A stretch of 64,000 nucleotides of DNA from Rugamonas sp. A1-17 (GTDB taxonomy: Bacteria; Pseudomonadota; Gammaproteobacteria; Burkholderiales; Burkholderiaceae_D): positions 62,001 through 126,000 of the forward strand of contig JAJLPB010000002.1 of NCBI GenBank assembly GCA_025548565.1. Direction: 5' to 3'. The position numbers and the translations under genes are program-made. How positions within the stretch are numbered: position 1 is the first letter of the stretch; each line of letters begins with the position of its first letter. This document shows positions 8,574-16,565 of this stretch, piece by piece. The notes below the pieces were generated by a model. It ran no database searches, was not told where the DNA came from, and saw only the letters and a program-made list of their open reading frames with translations.

Positions 8574-10226
8574 TCAATAGCTGCCCATCCTGACCTTCAG
8601 CGTCACCGGCTGGCCCGTGAAGTTCAGGCCGTGGTCGGTCTGGTCGCCGTTCCAGTTGCGCTCCATGACCCACTTGCCCTGCGCGTCGAAATGCCCCTCC
8701 TCGACGCGGGCGTACATGTTCGGCTTGCCGGCGTTGGCGCCGGTGCCTTCAAGATGGATACGGACATGCTGGCCAAACAGCATGAACTCGTTGTCGCCGG
8801 TCTGCGCCACCGCCACGCCGCCCGACGGCGACTCCGTGCCCGGCGGCGCATCCGTGATGTGCGCCGGATCGGGCTGGCCGCCCAGTTGCCACTCGCGGAA
8901 CGAGGCCTTGATGTTCCAGCCCTTGAACTTCAGGCTCTGCGGCGTGCGCGCCTCGGTCTCGGCCAGGCCGTCGGTGCGCCCTTCCAGCGCCCAGCGCGCC
9001 CACTGTTGCGCCATCGGACGGAAGGCCTCGTAGATCTTGCCGAAGGGTTCGGCCATGGTCTTGTCCTTCAGCTTGGAGCCCAGCGGATAGTTGCTGTAGT
9101 CGGCATAGTCGACGCCGAACGGCGCGACGCCGATCGCGCCGCGCCCCAGGATTTGGAAGACGTAGCGCGCATAGTGCTGCGCGTTGCCCATCTCCGGCAC
9201 GAACAGCGGGTTGTCGCGGCGCTTGAACTGCGCCAGCGTGGCCGCCACCTTGTTCGACTCGGCCACGTAGATGTCCGGCGCGACCACGTCGATATGCGGC
9301 GCGGCGGCCTTGTAGATGTCGATCACGTCATAGCCCGGACCGCCGCTGGCGAAGTTGCCCTTCCACGGCGCCATCGGCTCGACCGGGTCGCGCAGCGCGT
9401 TGTTGACATACATCGGCAGGTCGTACACCGCGCGCCCCGCCCTGGCCACTTGCTCGATATGGCTGGCGATCGCATAGGCGTGGAAATACTCGTCGGCGTA
9501 AGGGCCGTACACCTCGGACCAGCTGCCGCTGGCCGCGCCCGGCACAGGCGGCTTCTTGCGCGCCAACACCGCCGCCGGCACCGGCTGGCGGAACGCGGCC
9601 TCGGCCTGCGGGCTGAAGTCGCGCACGGTGCCGTAGGTGCCGACCTCGTTTTCAACCTGCACCATGATCACGGTGCGCTCGGCCGCGTCGATCTGCTTCA
9701 GGTGGGCCATCAGCGCGACGAAGGCCTTGCTGTCGGCCTGAACCGTCTGCGCGCCCAGCGGCGACAGGCAGTAGCTGTTCTTGCCATCCTTGTCTATCAT
9801 GCGCGGGAAGCGCTGGTTGTCGAACTTGACCCACTCGGGCGTGTAGGCCGGCCCGGTGTTCTTCCAGGTGCCGAACCACAGCAGCACCAAGCGCACCTGG
9901 TTCTGGCGCGCCTCGGCCACCAGCGTGTCGACGTAGCTGAAGTCGAACCTGCCCTCGACCGGCTCGATCTGCTCCCAGGCCACCGGGATCTCCAGCGTGT
10001 TGGCATGGGCATCCTTGACGGCGGCCCAGACTTTGCCGAGCGCGGCCGGATAGTTGCTGGAGTTGTGCGCCTGGACGCCCAGCATGATGAACGGCTGGCC
10101 ATCGACGATCAGCGCATGGCGACCGTCGTTGTGGACCAGGTGCGGCAGGCCGCCCGCTTGCGCGCAGGCGGAGGAGACGGCGACGGCGCACAGGGCGCCC
10201 AGCAAACGGCGGGAGGTCTTTTTCAT
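8574..10226 (-). CDS. GH35-type beta-galactosidase (DUF5597-containing)
   Basis: The protein has 550 residues with a signal peptide of about 24 residues. The (beta/alpha)8 barrel starts with the GRHALIVDGQPFIMLG region. The catalytic acid/base is in VQVENEVGTYG (Glu194) and the nucleophile in LFVPEMGNAQ (Glu345), as in clan GH-A. The C-terminal 200 residues form a beta domain like DUF5597 found behind this GH35 subgroup. Relatives from Cellvibrio-type bacteria remove beta-galactose from xyloglucan side chains, which fits the neighbouring GH5 and GH74 enzymes. It lies 73 bp downstream of the GH5 gene on the same strand with a hairpin in between, so partial cotranscription is likely. Confidence 0.88.
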   Translation of the reverse strand: MKKTSRRLLGALCAVAVSSACAQAGGLPHLVHNDGRHALIVDGQPFIMLGVQAHNSSNYPAALGKVWAAVKDAHANTLEIPVAWEQIEPVEGRFDFSYVDTLVAEARQNQVRLVLLWFGTWKNTGPAYTPEWVKFDNQRFPRMIDKDGKNSYCLSPLGAQTVQADSKAFVALMAHLKQIDAAERTVIMVQVENEVGTYGTVRDFSPQAEAAFRQPVPAAVLARKKPPVPGAASGSWSEVYGPYADEYFHAYAIASHIEQVARAGRAVYDLPMYVNNALRDPVEPMAPWKGNFASGGPGYDVIDIYKAAAPHIDVVAPDIYVAESNKVAATLAQFKRRDNPLFVPEMGNAQHYARYVFQILGRGAIGVAPFGVDYADYSNYPLGSKLKDKTMAEPFGKIYEAFRPMAQQWARWALEGRTDGLAETEARTPQSLKFKGWNIKASFREWQLGGQPDPAHITDAPPGTESPSGGVAVAQTGDNEFMLFGQHVRIHLEGTGANAGKPNMYARVEEGHFDAQGKWVMERNWNGDQTDHGLNFTGQPVTLKVRMGSY

Positions 10227-10257
10227 GGTATCGAATTCAAAAAGTGCAAAATCAAAT

Positions 10258-10291
10258 GGCCTCCCGCAGCCGCGATCGACTGGGGGAGGCC
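10258..10291 (-). terminator. Hairpin after the GH5 gene
   Basis: Arms 10258-10265 and 10284-10291 (GGCCTCCC/GGGAGGCC) form an 8-bp stem 9 bases after the GH5 stop codon. On the minus strand it is followed by a T-rich stretch (ATTTGATTTTG). It is probably an intrinsic, perhaps leaky, terminator before the GH35 gene. Confidence 0.5.
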
Positions 10292-10299
10292 CCGGGAAC

Positions 10300-11472
10300 T
10301 CACCTGGTGGCCTTGACGATGGCCGCGATCACGTCCGGGTCCAGCTGGGCGCCGGTCTTGCGGTCGATCAGGCCGCCCGTGTCCCAGTAGACCGGCACCA
10401 GGCCATGCCGGAAAGCCGACTGCGTGATGTACTGGTCCCATGCCTTGCGGTACACATCCATGCCGGGATACGCGGCCTTCGTGTAGGCGCCGTACTCGCC
10501 CAGCAGCACCGGCACGCCCTTGTCGCCGAAGGCGGCCTTCATCTTCTGGAACTCGGCGTCGACCCACGGCTCGTTGGCCCAGGCCTCGACGGCGGCGGGG
10601 TCGGTCGCCTGCGCGCCCCATTGCCAGATCTTGCTTTTATCGTCGAGCGTGAAATGGAACGGGTCGTAGTAGTGCACCTCCATGAACAGGCGGTTGGCGA
10701 CGGTATCCTTGGGCATGGTGTTGGTGGCGGCCGTGCTGTCGATGTTGGTGAAGTAGCCCTGCACCACCAGATGCCGCAGCGCGTTGTTGCCGCCGGTGGC
10801 GCGCACCGCGGTCACGAAGGTCTGGTTGAAGCTGTTCTGCACGGCCGCATATTCGGGCGTCGGCGCGCCGTAGGTGTTGTCCTGGCCGACCTCGTTGGTG
10901 CCGGCGAACAGCAAGGTGTCGTCGTCGCTCTTGAAATTGTTGGCGATCTGCGTCCAGAAGCGCGTCAGCTTGTCGTTGATCGCGGCTTGCTGGTTGTAGG
11001 TGGTATGGTTCATCCAGCCGCCGTCCCAGTGGATATTGATGACCGTGTACAGGCCGGCGTTGTGCGCGTAGTCCACCACCTGGCGGACATGGGCCAGCCA
11101 TGCCGCGCTGATGTTGTTGTTGGCGTCGGCGTACTGGGTCCACGATACCGGGATGCGCACGGTGTTGAAGCCGGCGGCCTTGTAGGCATTCATCAGCGCC
11201 TGCGTCGGCACCGGATTGCCCCACGCGGTTTCATTGGGCAGCGCTTCGAGCGTGTTGCCCAGGTTGATGCCGGGCGACATCAGCTTCGCCAGTTCCGTGC
11301 TGGTCAGGGCGCGCATGCCGTTCACGGCCGGAGCGGGAGCGGGGACGGGAGCCACCGTCACCGTTGGCGCGGCGGCCGGGTCCGACGTGGCGCCGCCGCC
11401 GCTGCACGCGGTCACGCCGGCGGCCAACAGCAGCGAAGTGGCCATCGCGATTGCGCAGGAATATTGTTTCAT
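10300..11472 (-). CDS. GH5 endo-beta-glucanase (xyloglucanase/cellulase type) lipoprotein
   Basis: The protein has 390 residues. The start is set by GGAGAA 8 bases before the ATG at 11472. The signal peptide ends at a VTAC lipobox (Cys23), followed by an Ala/Pro linker to about residue 50, so the enzyme is probably outer-membrane anchored. The GH5 barrel includes GINLGNTLEA, TVRIPVSW, the acid/base in GTNEVGQ (Glu194) and the nucleophile in LLGEYGAY (Glu326). The pattern matches GH5 subfamily 4-like endoglucanases, which cut xyloglucan, mixed-linkage glucan or cellulose. With the GH74 enzymes it would supply oligosaccharides to the GH35, GH29 and GH39 enzymes around it. The subfamily is inferred from motif style. 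Confidence 0.88.
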   Translation of the reverse strand: MKQYSCAIAMATSLLLAAGVTACSGGGATSDPAAAPTVTVAPVPAPAPAVNGMRALTSTELAKLMSPGINLGNTLEALPNETAWGNPVPTQALMNAYKAAGFNTVRIPVSWTQYADANNNISAAWLAHVRQVVDYAHNAGLYTVINIHWDGGWMNHTTYNQQAAINDKLTRFWTQIANNFKSDDDTLLFAGTNEVGQDNTYGAPTPEYAAVQNSFNQTFVTAVRATGGNNALRHLVVQGYFTNIDSTAATNTMPKDTVANRLFMEVHYYDPFHFTLDDKSKIWQWGAQATDPAAVEAWANEPWVDAEFQKMKAAFGDKGVPVLLGEYGAYTKAAYPGMDVYRKAWDQYITQSAFRHGLVPVYWDTGGLIDRKTGAQLDPDVIAAIVKATR

Positions 11473-11590
11473 CGAATTGCTTCTCCATCGTTTCAGTGAC
11501 CGCATTCTGCAAGCGCCGCCTTGACGCGGCAATTACAAAAAGGATCAAAGCCGGGATTGAAATTGGACAAGCAACTCAACGACACAAGGC

Positions 11591-13963
11591 TCACGGGCGC
11601 ACGCTTCCTGCCGCGGCGGCGGGTTGTTGCCAGCGAACGACAATCCGCGCCTGGTCGCGCACCACCAGCAGCTCTGTTTCGCCACCTGCGCCAAGCAGCG
11701 CTTGCAATGGACCGAACTCACGCACAGGCGTGTAGCCGCCCTGCCCGCCGTGCCTGGCGCCGATGATGACGTCGCGCGGACGCAGGCCGGCCGCTTCGCC
11801 ACCGCTGCCCGCTTGCACCGCCAGCACCCACAGGCCGCTGGCCGATCCCAGCCCGGCGGCCGACTGTTCGCCCAGCGTCTCGACCGGTTTGAGCAGCAAG
11901 CCTTCCAGCGCCTGCGCGCCCTGCCGCGGCGCGGCCGCCGTTGCCGTGGCGTTCGGCGGCGCAAAGGCCGGCGTGGCGGCCAGCGTCTTCAGCCGCACGG
12001 GACGGACGCCGAAATCGTCCATCGGAAAATTGACGAAGCCGATGCGCGCGGCCAGCGCGGCGTTGGTGACGGTGTAGTCGCCCACGGCCGGCGCGGCGAA
12101 GCGCGGATCGCCGGCCACCGAGCCGGCGTCGGTGCCGCGCGCCTGCGCCTCGGCCAGGCCGCCGGTGTTGGCGAACAGGTTGCGGTCGACGCTGCGGCCC
12201 CAGTGCGCTATCCCGATCGGCTGGTACGGCGCCATGACGACGTTGGACTCGAACACGTCGCCGCTGCCGGCGAACCACACGTGCGGATGGAAGGTGCCGT
12301 TGACCATGATGTTGTTGCGCACGACGCGGGCGAAGCCCTCGCGCAGCTTCAGGCCGCCCGCCAGCAGCAGGTTCTGCTCGATCACGTAGTTGGAGGCGCC
12401 ATCGTCGAGGTCGACATCCCAGCCGTGGTCGCAGCGGAAGCGGTTGCGGCGCATGATGATGGGCTCGACCGCGTCCAACAGCGGCAGGCGCGGATCGGAC
12501 GCCACGCGGCGGTCCATCTCCTTGCGGTCCGGGTCCCAGTAGCGGTCGCGGCCCCAGCTGTTGAAGGCGCCGTGGTCGCCCGATTCGCGCACCGTGTCGA
12601 ACACGTCGTTGTTGCTGAGGACGTGCCCGCCCCAGTTGCCGTCGCCGATGTTGATGCCGGCGCGCGGCACGTGGTAAATGGAATTGTGGTCCACCGTGAT
12701 GCGCGCCGACATGGCGATCTGCACGCCGGCGGCCTGGCGGTCGATCTGGCCGATGTCGTGGATCAGGTTGTCCACGGCGGCCGAGTCGCGCGGGTAGGCG
12801 TCCGAGCGCGGGCCGGGGGCCGGGTCCAGCGCGGCCTGGTCGAGGTGCTGGTGGTATTCGTACAGCGGCGAGCGCACCGCGTCCGGACGGCCGACGAAGG
12901 CAATCGCCGTGCCGCCGATCGCGTGGATGTGGTTGCCGCTCAGGCGGACCTGCCGCGCGCGCCCGCTGACGACGATGGCGTGGCCGCCCAGCGCGGTGAA
13001 GTCGCCGTCCTCGATGCTTATGTCCTCAGCGTTCTCGATGGTCACCGCGCCCACGCGGTAGAAACTCCAGTCCGACCGCAGCAGCGGTTCGACCGCCTTC
13101 AGGAAGGTCGGTTCGGTGTCCTGGAAGCCCAGGTTGCGGATGCGTACATGGCTCGCCTGCGCGCCACGGCCTTCGATGCGGATCAACGCCTCATGCGTGC
13201 CGGCGCGGAAGCCCAGCGCCGGCGGGCGTTCGCCGTCGAGCGGCTTGAAGTACAACCAGCCTTCGCGGCGATCGTCGTACCATTCGCCGGGCGCGTCCAG
13301 CTCCTCGAACACATTCTCGACGTAGCGGTCGCGCTCGCTCGGAGGCATGATGCGGTTGTTGCCGACTTGGGCGCCGTAGGCCAGGCTGCCGTCGGCGTTC
13401 TTGCCCAGTATCGGCACCTGCAGGCCGCCCCAGCTGTTGCCATGCAGCGCGTGCAGCACGGCGCCGGCGGGATCGTGCCAGCGCGCCACGCGTTCGGCGC
13501 TGGTGGCGTCCGCCGCGCCGCCGAAGCCGGCCTGCGCCGGGTCGACATTCGGATAGCGGGCCCGCACCAGCGCCTGCTTGCCCAGCCACAGCCGCTGGAA
13601 CGGCGGGCCGGCATGGCGGGCGCGCCAGATGCCGTCGCGCCACGGTTCCCAGCGCAGCGCCGGCAGGCGGTTCGCACCGCTCAGCACCACTTGCGCACGC
13701 GGCGCGGCGGACAGCTCGAAAGGCGCGCCGGCGCTGCCGGACAGGCGTTCGTCGATCAGCAGCGGCGCGGCCAGCTCGTAGGTGCCGGCCGCCAGCTCGA
13801 TGCGGCCGATGCGGCGGTCGGTGCGCGCGCGTTGCAACGCCGCCTCCAGCGACTTGCCGTCGCGGACGGTGATGGTGGCGCGGGCAGGCGCGCCGGCGGA
13901 CGCCACGGCTGGCGCCAACGCCAGCGCCAACACAAACGCCAGCCCGAAAGCCGCCGCCTTCAC
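11591..13963 (-). CDS. Beta-helix glycosidase-like protein with C-terminal PDZ-like domain (GH141-like)
   Basis: The protein has 790 residues. It starts at a GTG (13963) that overlaps the TGA of the fucosidase gene by 4 bases, so the two genes form an operon. A signal peptide covers residues 1-24. Residues 25-620 are a right-handed parallel beta-helix with a front region containing ALVRARYPN and GWLYFKPL, then helix rungs with GDHGAFNSWGRDRYW. The layout resembles GH141-type proteins, a family that includes alpha-L-fucosidase and xylanase activities. The last 100 residues (GLWVLAVQAGSGGEAAGLRPRDVI and following) look like a PDZ domain. The enzyme is secreted or periplasmic. A second fucosidase or side-chain remover acting with the GH29 enzyme is a reasonable inference, but polysaccharide lyase activity cannot be excluded. 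Confidence 0.72.
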   Translation of the reverse strand: MKAAAFGLAFVLALALAPAVASAGAPARATITVRDGKSLEAALQRARTDRRIGRIELAAGTYELAAPLLIDERLSGSAGAPFELSAAPRAQVVLSGANRLPALRWEPWRDGIWRARHAGPPFQRLWLGKQALVRARYPNVDPAQAGFGGAADATSAERVARWHDPAGAVLHALHGNSWGGLQVPILGKNADGSLAYGAQVGNNRIMPPSERDRYVENVFEELDAPGEWYDDRREGWLYFKPLDGERPPALGFRAGTHEALIRIEGRGAQASHVRIRNLGFQDTEPTFLKAVEPLLRSDWSFYRVGAVTIENAEDISIEDGDFTALGGHAIVVSGRARQVRLSGNHIHAIGGTAIAFVGRPDAVRSPLYEYHQHLDQAALDPAPGPRSDAYPRDSAAVDNLIHDIGQIDRQAAGVQIAMSARITVDHNSIYHVPRAGINIGDGNWGGHVLSNNDVFDTVRESGDHGAFNSWGRDRYWDPDRKEMDRRVASDPRLPLLDAVEPIIMRRNRFRCDHGWDVDLDDGASNYVIEQNLLLAGGLKLREGFARVVRNNIMVNGTFHPHVWFAGSGDVFESNVVMAPYQPIGIAHWGRSVDRNLFANTGGLAEAQARGTDAGSVAGDPRFAAPAVGDYTVTNAALAARIGFVNFPMDDFGVRPVRLKTLAATPAFAPPNATATAAAPRQGAQALEGLLLKPVETLGEQSAAGLGSASGLWVLAVQAGSGGEAAGLRPRDVIIGARHGGQGGYTPVREFGPLQALLGAGGETELLVVRDQARIVVRWQQPAAAAGSVRP

Positions 13964-16272
13964 GGCGCCTCCGCGCTGGCCGGGATCACGGACAATTCGG
14001 CCGCGTTGGTCGCGCCGCCCCGCCACACCTCGTCCAGCGCGGTGAAGCGGAAGTAGCGCGCGCTCACCGGCGCGAAGCGCGCCTGCTGGCTGTCGGGATT
14101 GTTGCGGATATTGGCGAAGGTGCCGCGCTCGATGGCGGCGCTCCAGTGCACGCCATCCTCGCTGGTGTCGAAGCGGTAGTTCTCGACCGTGCCGCCGAGC
14201 TGCCCGTCCTGGCGCGGCAGGTAGACCAGGCCGGCGATGCGGTGCGCCTGGCCCATGTCGACCGTGATCGCGTGCGGCAGCTTCACGTCGGCGCCCCAGC
14301 GGGTGTCCCAGTACGTGGCCGGATCGCCGTCGATGGCGTACGTGGCCGGGTGGCCGGCGTCCTCGTTGTCGACCGCCACCACCTTCCAGCCGCGCGGCGA
14401 CAGGCCGATGAAGTCGCGCCGGCCGACCACGCCGAGGCGGCCGTCCGGCAGCAGCCGCGCGGCCCGCACCGCGCCGCTGGCCGCCAGCGCCAACGGCGCG
14501 CTGTACACCGGCGAGCCGGCCACCGGGGCCGAGCCGTCGGTGGTGTAGACGATGGTGCCGCCGCCCGGATGGCTGATGGCCACCTTGCCGTCGGCGTCGC
14601 GGTCGGCGATGACCGGCGGCAGCAGCTCGGTCGATTGCAGGTACAGGCCGACCTCGGCCAGGGTCGGCGCCAGCCGCGCGCCGGTGATCCGCACCCGCAC
14701 GCGTTCGGTGGTCACGGGCGATTTCAGCCGCACCAGCCGGCGGTGGCCGACCGTGGTCTGCTCGTCCGACGCGATGGGCTGGGCCGCGATCCAGGCCGCG
14801 CCGTCCCAGGTCTCGATGGCGAACGACTCGATGCGCTGGCCGCGCTGGTCCACCGCCTCCTGCAGCGACACCACGTCGAAACGGGCCGGCTTGCGCAGCG
14901 CCAGCGTCAGCGTGCCGCCGGTGCGGCCGGGGGCGGCCTCCCACCAGGTGTCGAGCTTGCCGTCCAGCGCGGCGCCGGCCGCGTGGCGTGGCGCGGCGTG
15001 GTCGGCCGATGCCGTGGCGCCGGCCGCCAGGTTGGTGGCGAAGGTGGCGCGCACGATCTCGCCCACCTGGCCCAGCGCGGCGACCTGGTCGTCCGGCAGC
15101 AGGCCGCGCCGGTCGGGCGACAGGTTCAGGATCAGGTTGCCGTTGCGGCCGATCGACGAGTAAAAGATGTCCACCAGCTGCGTGACCGGACGCGGGTGCT
15201 TGTCGCGGGCCCAGAACCACTGGCCGTTGGCCAGCATGGTGACGTTGGTCTCGGCCGGATACCACCACAGGTGCGAACCCGGCTTGAGCTGGGCTCGGCC
15301 GCCGAGGTCGCCGCCCTGCATGTCGGGCCAGCGGAATTGCGCGGGCGCGGCGGGCAGCGGGATCACGCTCCATTCGGTGGTGCGGCCGTAGCCGCTTTCG
15401 GTGCCGACCCAGCGCACGTCCGGACCCTTGCCCATGATGACGGCCTGCGGCTGCAGCTTGCGGATCAGGTCGTACCATGCCTCGTAGTCGTAGGTCTCCG
15501 CCACGCTGGGGTCGGGATTGGCGCCGTCGAACCACACCTCGTGCACCGGGCCGTATTGGGTCAGCAGCTCGTACAGCTGGTTGAGGAAGTAGCGGTTGTA
15601 GTCGTTGACCCGGTAGCGGTAGGACCGGAAACCGGGCGTGGGCGCGCGGCCCCTGGACGGGTCGCTCTGGAAGCTGGCCGGGTCAGTGGGGATGGCCGAC
15701 ATCACGGCCGGGCTGCCGTTGCCGTAGTAGCCGGCCGGGTTGGACGGGTTGGTCTTGAGCTGGTACAGGTCGGCCGGCGACAGGTAGATGCCCAGCTTGA
15801 CATCGGCCGCGCGGGCTGCGTCGGCCACCTCGCGCACCAGGTCGCCCTTGCCGCCGCGCCACGGGCTGGCGGCCGACGAGTGCGCGGTGTAGCGGCTGGG
15901 CCACATGGCAAAGCCATCGTGGTGCTTGGCCACCAGCACGATCATCTTGCCGTCGAACTGCTTGACCGCGCCCAGCCACTGGCGCGCGTCCAGCGCGCTG
16001 GGGTTGAACAGCGACGGCGCCTCGCGGCCGCTGCCCCACTCCACTTCGTTGAAGGTGTTGACGCCGAAGTGCAGGAAGAAGGTGCGCTCCATCCGCATCC
16101 AGGCGCTCTGGTTGGCGCGCGGCAGCACCTTGGCCGCCTTTTCCGCGATCACGGCGGCGCTGTCGCCGGCGGCGATCACATGCTCCGTCGCATAGGGAAC
16201 CGGATCGGCCGCGAACGCCGCCAGGCAGACGGACGCGAGCGCGCCCAGGCACAGGTGCTGGAAATATCGCAT
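13960..16272 (-). CDS. GH29 alpha-L-fucosidase with C-terminal discoidin-like domain
   Basis: The protein has 770 residues with a signal peptide of about 21 residues. The GH29 barrel shows FFLHFGVNTF, VAKHHDGFAMW and the nucleophile motif EVWFDGANPD (Asp249). After about residue 350 there are F5/8 type C (discoidin-like) sugar-binding domains, first near residues 420-530 and again near 640-760, joined by a chitobiase-like C-terminal segment. It removes alpha-linked L-fucose from glycans. It is the first gene of an operon with the beta-helix protein. Its promoter region shares a spaced pair of motifs with that of the GH39 gene. A second, shorter GH29 lies at 31065-32417. Confidence 0.9.
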   Translation of the reverse strand: MRYFQHLCLGALASVCLAAFAADPVPYATEHVIAAGDSAAVIAEKAAKVLPRANQSAWMRMERTFFLHFGVNTFNEVEWGSGREAPSLFNPSALDARQWLGAVKQFDGKMIVLVAKHHDGFAMWPSRYTAHSSAASPWRGGKGDLVREVADAARAADVKLGIYLSPADLYQLKTNPSNPAGYYGNGSPAVMSAIPTDPASFQSDPSRGRAPTPGFRSYRYRVNDYNRYFLNQLYELLTQYGPVHEVWFDGANPDPSVAETYDYEAWYDLIRKLQPQAVIMGKGPDVRWVGTESGYGRTTEWSVIPLPAAPAQFRWPDMQGGDLGGRAQLKPGSHLWWYPAETNVTMLANGQWFWARDKHPRPVTQLVDIFYSSIGRNGNLILNLSPDRRGLLPDDQVAALGQVGEIVRATFATNLAAGATASADHAAPRHAAGAALDGKLDTWWEAAPGRTGGTLTLALRKPARFDVVSLQEAVDQRGQRIESFAIETWDGAAWIAAQPIASDEQTTVGHRRLVRLKSPVTTERVRVRITGARLAPTLAEVGLYLQSTELLPPVIADRDADGKVAISHPGGGTIVYTTDGSAPVAGSPVYSAPLALAASGAVRAARLLPDGRLGVVGRRDFIGLSPRGWKVVAVDNEDAGHPATYAIDGDPATYWDTRWGADVKLPHAITVDMGQAHRIAGLVYLPRQDGQLGGTVENYRFDTSEDGVHWSAAIERGTFANIRNNPDSQQARFAPVSARYFRFTALDEVWRGGATNAAELSVIPASAEAP

Positions 16273-16304
16273 GAGTATGAAGTCCTCTTTTTGATGTTGG
16301 CGGC

Positions 16305-16396
16305 GATGCTAGCACCGACTGCGCACAGGCGGCACCATGGCCGGGGCAACTGTGCAATATTATTCGGCCACTTGGTGATTTCCTTAATATCCAGCC
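16305..16396 (-). promoter_or_regulatory. Two-part promoter element of the GH29/beta-helix operon
   Basis: Reading towards the gene there is a distal box at 16372-16396 (plus strand TTGGTGATTTCCTTAAT...) and a proximal box GATGCTAGCACC at 16305-16316, 33 bases before the start codon. The same two boxes with the same 67-bp offset occur before the GH39 gene at 23344-23434. The proximal box read on the minus strand gives a TAGCAT -10-like hexamer without a good -35, which suggests an activated promoter. Confidence 0.6.
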
Positions 16397-16565
16397 ACGC
16401 CGGAGCCGCTCAATTTCGCTGAGCGATTTGGCAGTTTTCATTATTGCGGCGCCCGCACGGTTTGATCACACTGAATTCCCGCTTGGCCAACTGGAGAATA
16501 GAGGAGACACCCCGTACACCAGACGCCGGGCTTTCATTGTTGTAATCCTTGAAAGCGACATACCC

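Noticed and set aside
11591..15535. A single 1314-residue protein
   Set aside because: The upstream part is out of frame with the GH29 gene and lacks a domain. The real gene starts at the GTG at 13963, which overlaps the GH29 stop and opens a signal peptide.
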